NCBI GenBank assembly: GCA_963589005.1 | Contig: CAVAJR010000051.1 | Location: 1 to 6,368 of the forward strand | Length of the DNA stretch: 6,368 nt | Direction of reading: 5' to 3' | Source of the DNA: RGIG5612 sp963589005 | GTDB taxonomy: Bacteria > Bacillota > Clostridia > Lachnospirales > Lachnospiraceae | Shown: positions 1 through 6,183 of the stretch, one piece after another | Numbering within the stretch: the stretch's first letter is position 1 | How the letters are laid out: each line of letters begins with the position of its first letter | The notes under the pieces: generated by a model | What the model saw: only the letters and a program-made list of their open reading frames with translations | Told to the model about the DNA's origin: nothing | Database searches by the model: none | Position numbers and translations under genes: made by a program

Positions 1-709
1 AAGTGAAGGTGAGTCAACAGGAAACTGGGGCGGCGGAAATGAATATGAGATGCAGGCATATCTTTCAAGCCTTGGCCTTCCTATAGATTATGTAACAGAG
101 GATTATGATATGCAGCAGCTTCTTGACGGCGATATCACATGGTCCTCAGCAATGACATATAACGAAATGGGTCTTTTATATGAAGGCGGACTTACAGCAG
201 ATGACATCAACGTACTCAAGATGGAGGATGAAGGCTTCGGAATGCTTGAGGACTGCCTGATCGTAGATACTGACTGGGCTGAGGAAAATGAAGATACAGT
301 TGTAGCCTTCATTGAAGCATCTAACTTAGGATGGGCATGGTGCCTTGAGAATCCGGCTGCAGCAGGTTCACTTGTATTTAATGCAGAGGATACATCAAAT
401 ACAGTTTCTGAATACCATCAGCAGTTTGAGGCAAGCGAGGTCAGCAAGCTTGTAGCAGGCGATATCGTAACAATCGGAGATCGTTCTACATATGACAAGC
501 TTGGATATATGGATGCTGATAAATATACACAGACATATGATATCTTCGCAAAATACACAGACATCTCAAATATCACAGCAGACAGCTCATATACAACCTA
601 CTTCTATGAGCAGGCTATAGCTGATGAGAAATATAAAGATGCACTTGACAACTTCGATTCCTATACATGGGATAAAGACTTCGAAACTCTCTATACAGAG
701 TCTAAATAA
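1..709 (+). CDS. ABC transporter substrate-binding protein, NMT1/THI5-like (5' truncated by window edge)
   Basis: This is the C-terminal part of an extracellular solute-binding protein for an ABC importer. The frame is open from base 2 to the left edge, so the ATG at base 50 is internal and the signal peptide lies outside the window. Family marks are the upstream segment WGGNEYE (bases 26-49), the AMTYNE segment (about 152-166) and MLEDCL (242-259). These match the NMT1/THI5 fold used by SsuA-, ThiY- and RibY-type proteins. The C-terminal half is acidic and rich in Tyr and Thr, as is common in secreted clostridial binding proteins. It ends at TAA 707-709. Because the next genes degrade pyrimidines and relatives of this family bind thiamin-pyrimidine precursors, uptake of uracil, thymine or a related pyrimidine is a reasonable inference. 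The sequence alone does not fix the ligand. Permease and ATPase genes are not in the window and may lie upstream. Confidence 0.88.
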   Translation, partial: SEGESTGNWGGGNEYEMQAYLSSLGLPIDYVTEDYDMQQLLDGDITWSSAMTYNEMGLLYEGGLTADDINVLKMEDEGFGMLEDCLIVDTDWAEENEDTVVAFIEASNLGWAWCLENPAAAGSLVFNAEDTSNTVSEYHQQFEASEVSKLVAGDIVTIGDRSTYDKLGYMDADKYTQTYDIFAKYTDISNITADSSYTTYFYEQAIADEKYKDALDNFDSYTWDKDFETLYTESK

Positions 710-741
710 GTCTTGAACAGCTTTAATTAGTTTTACTTTTT

Positions 742-764
742 CGGGCTGCTGCATTGGCAGCCCG
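742..764 (+). other. Intercistronic hairpin between transporter and enzyme genes
   Basis: CGGGCTGC (742-749) and GCAGCCCG (757-764) form a perfect 8-bp GC-rich stem around a 7-base loop. A weaker outer pairing is possible between TTTTAC (731-736) and GTAAAA (766-771). The bases after the stem are GGTAAAAAAT, with no T-run, so it is not a standard intrinsic terminator on the + strand. On the - strand the stem would be followed by A-rich sequence, so it is not one there either. The stem ends 14 bases before the GGAGG ribosome site of the dihydropyrimidinase gene. Likely roles, both inferred, are stabilising the 3' end of the binding-protein message or damping expression of the downstream enzymes. 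Confidence 0.6.
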
Positions 765-778
765 GGTAAAAAATATTT

Positions 779-783
779 GGAGG
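779..783 (+). promoter_or_regulatory. Ribosome binding site that sets the dihydropyrimidinase start
   Basis: GGAGG lies 8 bases upstream of the ATG at 792. A longer frame could begin at TTG 777, but that codon overlaps this site, so the ribosome site rules it out and supports ATG 792 as the true start. Confidence 0.9.
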
Positions 784-791
784 AAACAGAA

Positions 792-2159
792 ATGTATGAT
801 CTTGTAATTAAAAATGGAACAATCGTAACGCCAACAAGTTCTTTTAAAGCAGATCTTGCAGTCAAAGACGGAAAGATATGTGAATTGGCGGCATCGATAG
901 ATGCACAGGCCGAGAAAACAGTAGACGCTTCCGGAAAACTGGTTCTTCCCGGGGCAATAGATCCGCATACACACCTTGCAATGCCTTTTGGCGGCACTAT
1001 TTCAGCAGATGATTACTTTACGGGAACCAGGGCAGCCGTTTGCGGCGGCACAACCACTGTTTTTGATTTTGCGCTTCAGGATTTTGGTGAAAAGATGGTC
1101 GATACCGTAAAGCGAAGGGATGCGCTTTGTGCCCCTGATGCTGTTTGCGATTATGCTTTCCACGTAGGGGTCAAGGATGTAAGCGGTGAGCTCCTTGATT
1201 CAATGAAGGAATGTGTTGAATACGGAGTTCCTTCATTTAAGGTATTTATGGTTTACGACTTCGGTGTAAAGGACGGAACATTTTTCAAGGTTCTCAAGAA
1301 GTCAAAGGAAATAGGAGCACTTATCGGTGTTCATGCAGAAAACAATGAAATGGTAAACATGCTTACAGAAGAATTTATAAGCGAAGGAAAGACATCAGCA
1401 TGGTACCATTATTTATCGAGACCTGAATGGGTTGAGGGTGAAGCAGATGAAAGAGCTATCGACTGGGCTAAGGCTGCAGGCGCAGAGCTTTATATTGTTC
1501 ATCTTGCAAATGAGCAGGGAATGAAGGCAGTTGAGAAGGCTAAATCAGAAGGATATCCGATCTATGCGGAGACCTGCCCGCAGTATTTATACTTCACATC
1601 GGATGTTTACAAAAGAGAGGACGGCAGAAACTTTGTATGTTCGCCGCCAATGAAAGGGCAGGCAAGCCAGGATGCACTCTGGGAGGGAATCAAGAACGGA
1701 TTTATTGATACTATTTCAACAGATCACTGCCCATTCCAGCAGTCTGAAAAGGATTGGGGATTAAACGATTTCAGAAAGATCCCAAATGGCTGTGCAGGAG
1801 TAGAAAATATGTATCCGTACATGCTTTCTATAGCTAATTCAGGAAAGATCAGCTTTAATAAAGTTGTTGAGATATGCTGCGCAAATACAGCTGCATTGTT
1901 TGGATGTACTACCAAGGGAAGCCTTGATATAGGAAAAGATGCAGATATAGTAATTTACGACAAGGACAAGGATTTTACGATCCATCAGTCCAATACACAC
2001 TCAGCTGCAGATCATACGATCTGGGAAGGAGTAGAGCTTCACGGATATCCGGTACAGACATATGTAAGAGGTTCTCTTGTATATGATAACGGAGAATTCG
2101 TAGGAGAAAGAGGATTCGGTAAGCTGCTTAAGAGAGCACCGAGACCAAAGAGAGATTAA
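792..2159 (+). CDS. hydA: Dihydropyrimidinase (D-hydantoinase family), 455 aa
   Basis: This cytosolic zinc amidohydrolase opens the ring of 5,6-dihydrouracil (or dihydrothymine) to N-carbamoyl-beta-alanine, the second step of reductive pyrimidine degradation. Counting from ATG 792, the binuclear metal site is complete: H59 and H61 (DPHTH), the Lys that is carboxylated in this family, K150 (SFKVFMVY), H181 (VHAEN), H237 (IVHLAN) and D311 (STDHCPF). The substrate-contact residues known from dihydropyrimidinases are also present: Y155, S284 (CSPP) and N332 (PNG.AGVE). The length fits the family (about 455-490 aa). The protein starts with the usual beta-sandwich strand YDLVIKNGTIVTP. Hydantoinase or phenylhydantoinase activity cannot be excluded from sequence. 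The dihydropyrimidine dehydrogenase gene 35 bases downstream makes dihydropyrimidinase much the most likely role. Confidence 0.95.
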   Translation: MYDLVIKNGTIVTPTSSFKADLAVKDGKICELAASIDAQAEKTVDASGKLVLPGAIDPHTHLAMPFGGTISADDYFTGTRAAVCGGTTTVFDFALQDFGEKMVDTVKRRDALCAPDAVCDYAFHVGVKDVSGELLDSMKECVEYGVPSFKVFMVYDFGVKDGTFFKVLKKSKEIGALIGVHAENNEMVNMLTEEFISEGKTSAWYHYLSRPEWVEGEADERAIDWAKAAGAELYIVHLANEQGMKAVEKAKSEGYPIYAETCPQYLYFTSDVYKREDGRNFVCSPPMKGQASQDALWEGIKNGFIDTISTDHCPFQQSEKDWGLNDFRKIPNGCAGVENMYPYMLSIANSGKISFNKVVEICCANTAALFGCTTKGSLDIGKDADIVIYDKDKDFTIHQSNTHSAADHTIWEGVELHGYPVQTYVRGSLVYDNGEFVGERGFGKLLKRAPRPKRD

Positions 2160-2176
2160 CCGTCATTTTATGGCGG
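2160..2176 (+). other. Small intercistronic hairpin
   Basis: CCGTCA (2160-2165) can pair with TGGCGG (2171-2176) around a 5-base loop, giving 6 pairs of which one is G-U. It begins directly after the dihydropyrimidinase stop codon and ends 7 bases before the AGGAG ribosome site (2184-2188) of the next gene. There is no T-run, so it is not a terminator. It may have no function. Confidence 0.3.
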
Positions 2177-2194
2177 AGATGAGAGGAGAAATAT

Positions 2195-3652
2195 ATGCTG
2201 AAGATCAGAGAGGAAGCATCAAGATGCCTTTTGTGTGCTGATCCGCCATGTACAAACAGCTGCAAAAAAGGTTTCGATCCGGCGGCAATGGTCAGATCGG
2301 TATGGTTTAAAAATGAGGAAAATGCAGCCTCATTTATAGACAAAAAGGCCTGTGCAGGATGTGACGGAGATTGCGAGAAAGCCTGCATACATTATGACAG
2401 CAATATAAGGATAAGGCAGATAGCCGAGATATTAGATGAGGCATCGGATAAAAGGATAGATCTTGGGATCACGTTTTGCGGTGTTAAATGCGAAAATCCG
2501 TTTTTCTTATCATCATCGGTAGTAGCATCAGGCTATGATATGTGTGCAAAGGCTCTTGAGATGGGCTGGGCCGGCATTGTTTACAAGACAATAGGACGAT
2601 TCATGCCAAAGGAAGCATCTCCGAGATTTGCTTCAGCAGTTGCAGATAACAATCATTTTGAAGGCTTCAGAAATATCGAACAGATCTCAGAGCATACGCT
2701 TGAATATGACTTGGATGTTTTAAAACGCTTAAAAGAGAACTATCCGTCAAAGGTGATCGTTGCTTCGATAATGGGAAGCAGTGATGAAGAATGGGGAGAG
2801 CTTGCAGAGCTTTGCAGCGATATAGGCTGTGACATAATAGAATGTAACTTCTCATGTCCTCATATGACTGCCAAGGGACTTGGCGCAGATGTAGGAACAA
2901 ATCCGGAGCTTGTAGCAAAATATACAGAGCTTGTAAAAGCAAAGGCAAAGGTTCCGGTGCTTGCAAAGATGACTCCGAATATCACAAATATGGAGATACC
3001 TGCATTGGCAGCCGTAAATGCCGGAGCAGACGGAATCGCAGCTATAAATACCATTAAATCAATAACAGGCTTTGACATCACTCATATGGAGCCGGAGCCG
3101 GCAGTAAATGGCAAATCTGCGGTTTCAGGATATTCAGGAAATGCAGTTAAGCCTATCGCACTCAGATTTATATATGATATGGCAAGCTGTGACGCTTTGA
3201 AGGATGTTCCGATATCCGGTATGGGAGGAATAGAAAACTGGCATGATGCTGCGGAATTTTTGGCACTTGGATGTACCAATATTCAGATCACGACATCAGT
3301 TATGCAGTATGGCTACAGGATAATAGATGATCTTATCAGCGGGCTTTCATCATTCCTTGCAAAAACAGGATATAAAAGCGTTGAGGAATTTGCAGGAAGC
3401 GGCCTTAAGCATTTTGTAAATGCAGATGAGCTTGACAGGACTACGATTTCCTATCCTGTATTTGACAGGAAAAAATGCATAGGCTGCGGAAGGTGCTATA
3501 TAAGCTGTTATGACGGAGGCCATCAGGCGATCAGATTTAATAAGGAAAGAACTCCTTATCTTATAGCGGATAAATGCGTAGGCTGCCACATGTGCAGACT
3601 GGTTTGTCCGACAGAAGCAATAGGAAAAAGTAAGCGAATAGCTAAAAAATAA
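2195..3652 (+). CDS. preA: Dihydropyrimidine dehydrogenase catalytic subunit, PreA-type with extra N-terminal Fe-S domain, 485 aa
   Basis: It catalyses reduction of uracil or thymine to the 5,6-dihydro form, the first pathway step. Residues 1-80 form a domain like domain I of mammalian DPD and the front of PreT, with eight Cys (11, 14, 19, 23, 53, 56, 60, 64) able to hold two [4Fe-4S] clusters. Residues about 88-390 are the FMN TIM barrel, with K131-T132, the NFSCPH loop with catalytic C221, and pyrimidine-contact residues N160, E162, N218, N285 and T286. By motif these correspond to human DPD K574, T575, N609, E611, N668, N736 and T737, with C221 matching C671. Residues about 420-475 are a 2[4Fe-4S] ferredoxin domain (Cys 428, 431, 434, 438 and 461, 464, 467, 471). 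At 485 aa it exceeds E. coli PreA (about 411 aa) because of the N-terminal domain. No FAD/NAD(P)H domain is present. ATG 2195 has AGGAG 6 bases upstream. Confidence 0.95.
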   Translation: MLKIREEASRCLLCADPPCTNSCKKGFDPAAMVRSVWFKNEENAASFIDKKACAGCDGDCEKACIHYDSNIRIRQIAEILDEASDKRIDLGITFCGVKCENPFFLSSSVVASGYDMCAKALEMGWAGIVYKTIGRFMPKEASPRFASAVADNNHFEGFRNIEQISEHTLEYDLDVLKRLKENYPSKVIVASIMGSSDEEWGELAELCSDIGCDIIECNFSCPHMTAKGLGADVGTNPELVAKYTELVKAKAKVPVLAKMTPNITNMEIPALAAVNAGADGIAAINTIKSITGFDITHMEPEPAVNGKSAVSGYSGNAVKPIALRFIYDMASCDALKDVPISGMGGIENWHDAAEFLALGCTNIQITTSVMQYGYRIIDDLISGLSSFLAKTGYKSVEEFAGSGLKHFVNADELDRTTISYPVFDRKKCIGCGRCYISCYDGGHQAIRFNKERTPYLIADKCVGCHMCRLVCPTEAIGKSKRIAKK

Positions 3653-3677
3653 AGGCAAAACGAAAGGAGCCGATACC

Positions 3678-5015
3678 ATGTTAGGTAAGACAGTCAACGA
3701 AAATCAGAAAAAATATGTTCTTCAGTCCTGGAATAAGCAGGCAAAGCTTGATCCTATTCCGATTGAAAAGGCAGATAATATATATCTTTACGATTATGAC
3801 GGCAAGCGTTATTCAGATATGTCATCACTTCATGTAAATATGAACCTTGGATACGGCAATAAGGAGATAAATGATGCGATCAAAAACAAGATCGATCAGT
3901 ATGCATTTATCAGTGAGGCTTATGCAGACAAGGACAGAGGAGAGCTTGCAAAGCTTATCCTGAGCCTTATGCCTGACAACATGGGCAAGATCTTCTTTAC
4001 AAATGCCGGTGCTGATGCAAATGAAAATGCTATCAAGATCGCCAGAATGTTTACAGGAAGACAGAAAGTCTTTTCAAGATATCGTTCATATCACGGATCA
4101 ACCTTCGGAGCAGGAAATATCACAGGTGAGCCAAGAAGATATGCACTTGAGCCGGGAATCCCAGGATTTGTAAAATTCATGGATCCATATATGTACAGAG
4201 ACAATCTTCCATTTGAGACAGAAGAGGAATGTACAGAGTTCTATCTGAAGAAGCTTGAAGAGCAGATCAATTATGAGAATCCTGGAAATATCGCAGCGAT
4301 AATAATGGAGACTGTAACAGGTACAAACGGAATCATCATTCCGCCTAAGGGATACCTTCCGGGAGTAAGAAAGATCTGTGACAAATACGGAATCATGATG
4401 ATCTGTGATGAGGTCATGGCAGGATGGTGCAGAACAGGAAAGATGTTTGCATTCCAGAATTTCGATGTAAAGCCTGATATCGTTACATTTGCAAAAGGTG
4501 TTACATGCGGATATGTGCAGCTTGGCGGTGTATGCGTTTCTAAGGAAATCGCAGCATACTTTGATGATCACGTTCTTTCATGCGGACTTACATACAACGG
4601 ACATCCGCTTGCATGTGCAGCAGGTGTTGCATGTGTTAAATATTATGTTGAGCATGACATTGCAGGACATGTTACAGAAGTCGGAAAGCATTTGGGAGAG
4701 CTCCTTGAGGATATCAAGGCTAAGCATCCAAGCGTAGGAGATGTCAGATATATCGGATTGTTCTCATGCGTTGAGCTTGTTAAGGATAGAGAGACAAGAG
4801 AACCGCTTGTACCATACGGAAAGGATCCTAAGGGAGTTATGCCAAAGATCCTCGGAATGCTTAAAGCAAAGCAGTTCATGACCTTCGGCCATGAAAACAT
4901 GATTCTTATCGCACCTCCTTTGATAATCACAAATGAGCAGCTTGATGAGGAGCTTGCAAAACTTGATGAGGTACTTACAGAGGTAGATAAGCTTATAGAG
5001 GGTGATGAGGTATGA
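3678..5015 (+). CDS. Class III PLP-dependent aminotransferase, probable beta-alanine transaminase, 445 aa
   Basis: This is a fold-type I omega-aminotransferase. The PLP Schiff-base lysine is K273 (FAKGVT), D244 in ICDEV would contact the pyridine nitrogen, and Y138-H139-G140 is the usual ring-stacking YHG. GADANE (111-116) replaces the commoner GSEANE phosphate loop, T305 in the LTYNGHP segment is the phosphate contact from the partner subunit, and E211 sits in the conserved strand before the aspartate. The length is normal for the class. Context suggests beta-alanine + 2-oxoglutarate or pyruvate -> malonic semialdehyde + glutamate or alanine. The N-terminal style (QSW..Q.KLDPIPI) resembles taurine and beta-alanine 2-oxoglutarate transaminases as I recall them, so taurine or 4-aminobutyrate are alternatives. 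AAAGGAG (3663-3669) lies 8 bases before the ATG. Its Ile codons are mainly ATC, unlike preA. The stop codon overlaps the next start. Confidence 0.9.
   Translation: MLGKTVNENQKKYVLQSWNKQAKLDPIPIEKADNIYLYDYDGKRYSDMSSLHVNMNLGYGNKEINDAIKNKIDQYAFISEAYADKDRGELAKLILSLMPDNMGKIFFTNAGADANENAIKIARMFTGRQKVFSRYRSYHGSTFGAGNITGEPRRYALEPGIPGFVKFMDPYMYRDNLPFETEEECTEFYLKKLEEQINYENPGNIAAIIMETVTGTNGIIIPPKGYLPGVRKICDKYGIMMICDEVMAGWCRTGKMFAFQNFDVKPDIVTFAKGVTCGYVQLGGVCVSKEIAAYFDDHVLSCGLTYNGHPLACAAGVACVKYYVEHDIAGHVTEVGKHLGELLEDIKAKHPSVGDVRYIGLFSCVELVKDRETREPLVPYGKDPKGVMPKILGMLKAKQFMTFGHENMILIAPPLIITNEQLDEELAKLDEVLTEVDKLIEGDEV
5012..5015 (+). other. ATGA stop/start overlap (translational coupling)
   Basis: The TGA stop of the aminotransferase (5013-5015) shares bases with the ATG of the dehydrogenase (5012-5014). 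A modest ribosome site, GAGGGTG (4998-5004), lies inside the upstream gene. The arrangement suggests coupled, roughly equal synthesis of the two enzymes. That fits one enzyme making a reactive aldehyde and the other removing it. Confidence 0.85.
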
Positions 5016-6166
5016 GCAGATTATTCTTTATGCCGCCTGTAACGATCACAGGTGGTGAGAGCCTTACAGGCAATGCAGATCGCATAATCCTTGGAAAAAA
5101 AGCTCTTATTGTCACAGGAAAGACAGTCGTTAAGCAGGACTGTACAAAGGAGCTTATAAAAACTCTTGAGGATAAAGGTGTAGAATACAGCATTTTTACA
5201 GGTATAACAGGTGAGCCTACAGATGTGATGATAAAGGAAGGTGCCAAGGCATATACAGACAATGGCTGTGATTTTATCATTGCTATCGGCGGCGGAAGCC
5301 CGATGGATTCAATGAAAGCTATCGCCGTGCTTCTCAAATATCCTCAAAATGAGCTTAAGGATTTTATGGGTAAGGAAATAGAAGGACCGTTCGTTCCTAT
5401 GGCTGCAATACCTACAACTGCAGGAACAGGCTCTGAAGTAACAATGTTTACTGTTATCACAGATACCAAGACAGAAGTTAAGATGCTCCTTAAGGGTGCA
5501 GCACTTATTCCTGATGTTGCGGTTGTCGATCCTTTGTTTTCGATGTCATCCCCGAAATCGGTTACCGCAAATACCGGACTTGATGCGCTTACACATGCAA
5601 TAGAAGCATATACATCAAAAAAAGCTCAGCCTCTTACAGATACCCTTGCTGTATCAGCAGTAAAGAGAATAATGAAATATCTTCCGATTGCTTATGAATC
5701 GGGTGATGATGAAAAGGCAAGACAGGAAATGGCTCTTGCAGCATATGAGGCAGGCGTTTGCATTACAAATTCCTCAGTTACACTGGTACATGGAATGTCA
5801 AGACCTATAGGAGCACTGTTTCATGTTCCTCATGGTTTATCAAATGCAATGCTGCTTCCTACATGTCTTGAGTTTGCAGCAGACGGCATTTATTCAAAAT
5901 TTGCCGATCTTGGAAGAGCAACAGGTGCAGCTGACAAGGAAGTATCCGATGAGACTGCTGCAAAATTGTTCATAAAAAATGTCAGAGAATTATGTGAGCT
6001 TTGCAATGTTCCGACTCTTGAAGCCTATGGAATAGACAAGGATGAATTTATGAGAAGAACCGAGAAGATGGCAGCAGATGCTATCACATCAGGCTCTCCC
6101 GGAAATACAGTTAAGGAAGTTACACAGCAGGATTGTATAGAAATTTATAAAAAGCTTTGGAAGTAA
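5012..6166 (+). CDS. Iron-type (group III) alcohol dehydrogenase, probable malonic semialdehyde reductase / 3-hydroxypropionate dehydrogenase, 384 aa
   Basis: This cytosolic NAD(P)-dependent dehydrogenase belongs to the FucO/AdhB family. The N-terminal nucleotide domain carries GGGSPMD (93-99) and PTTAGTGSEVT (134-144). The metal ligands are D191 and H195 (TGLDALTHAIEAY), H260 (VHGM) and H274 (HVPHG), matching FucO D196, H200, H263 and H277. The length is standard. In LIVTGKT, Gly36 stands where FucO has Asp39, the residue that keeps NADP out, so NADPH use is possible. Coupling to the aminotransferase gene suggests it reduces the aldehyde that enzyme produces: malonic semialdehyde to 3-hydroxypropionate if the amine is beta-alanine, or sulfoacetaldehyde to isethionate if it were taurine. 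The pyrimidine genes on both sides favour the first. The family is certain; the exact aldehyde is inferred. Confidence 0.9.
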   Translation: MSRLFFMPPVTITGGESLTGNADRIILGKKALIVTGKTVVKQDCTKELIKTLEDKGVEYSIFTGITGEPTDVMIKEGAKAYTDNGCDFIIAIGGGSPMDSMKAIAVLLKYPQNELKDFMGKEIEGPFVPMAAIPTTAGTGSEVTMFTVITDTKTEVKMLLKGAALIPDVAVVDPLFSMSSPKSVTANTGLDALTHAIEAYTSKKAQPLTDTLAVSAVKRIMKYLPIAYESGDDEKARQEMALAAYEAGVCITNSSVTLVHGMSRPIGALFHVPHGLSNAMLLPTCLEFAADGIYSKFADLGRATGAADKEVSDETAAKLFIKNVRELCELCNVPTLEAYGIDKDEFMRRTEKMAADAITSGSPGNTVKEVTQQDCIEIYKKLWK

Positions 6167-6169
6167 TAT

Positions 6170-6177
6170 AGGAGGAG
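6170..6177 (+). promoter_or_regulatory. Strong ribosome binding site of the terminal amidohydrolase gene
   Basis: AGGAGGAG ends 6 bases before ATG 6184 and lies just after the dehydrogenase stop (6164-6166). It supports the start of a gene that is cut by the window edge. Confidence 0.88.
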
Positions 6178-6183
6178 AAGGTT

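Noticed and set aside
713..741. Promoter starting with TTGAAC in the 710-791 gap
   Set aside because: A -35-like TTGAAC is present, but about 17 bases downstream there is only CTTTTT and no acceptable -10 box. Gene spacing fits read-through from upstream.
742..770. Intrinsic terminator after the binding-protein gene
   Set aside because: The stem is strong, but the following bases are GGTAAAAAAT with no T-run on the + strand. On the - strand the stem is followed by A-rich sequence, so neither strand fits.
750..3013. Identical 13-base string TGCATTGGCAGCC at 750-762 and 3001-3013
   Set aside because: One copy is in the intergenic hairpin and the other encodes part of PreA. A single 13-base match within 6.4 kb of biased sequence is expected by chance, and the flanks do not match.
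2854..3057. Plus-strand 67-codon frame inside preA
   Set aside because: It is a frame-shifted shadow of preA, rich in Lys, Arg, Ser and Gly, without its own ribosome site.
2195..3652. Dihydroorotate dehydrogenase (pyrimidine synthesis) instead of dihydropyrimidine dehydrogenase
   Set aside because: The barrel is related, but the NFSCPH catalytic Cys loop, the NIE and NT pyrimidine-contact motifs and the C-terminal 2[4Fe-4S] domain are those of PreA/DPD. The neighbour is a dihydropyrimidinase.
4098..4571. Minus-strand open frame of 157 codons inside the aminotransferase gene
   Set aside because: The protein has low-complexity, Cys/His/Leu-rich composition with no recognisable motif, and it lies wholly antisense to a gene with all catalytic residues. 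The same applies to the other antisense frames, such as 587-997 and 3350-3697.
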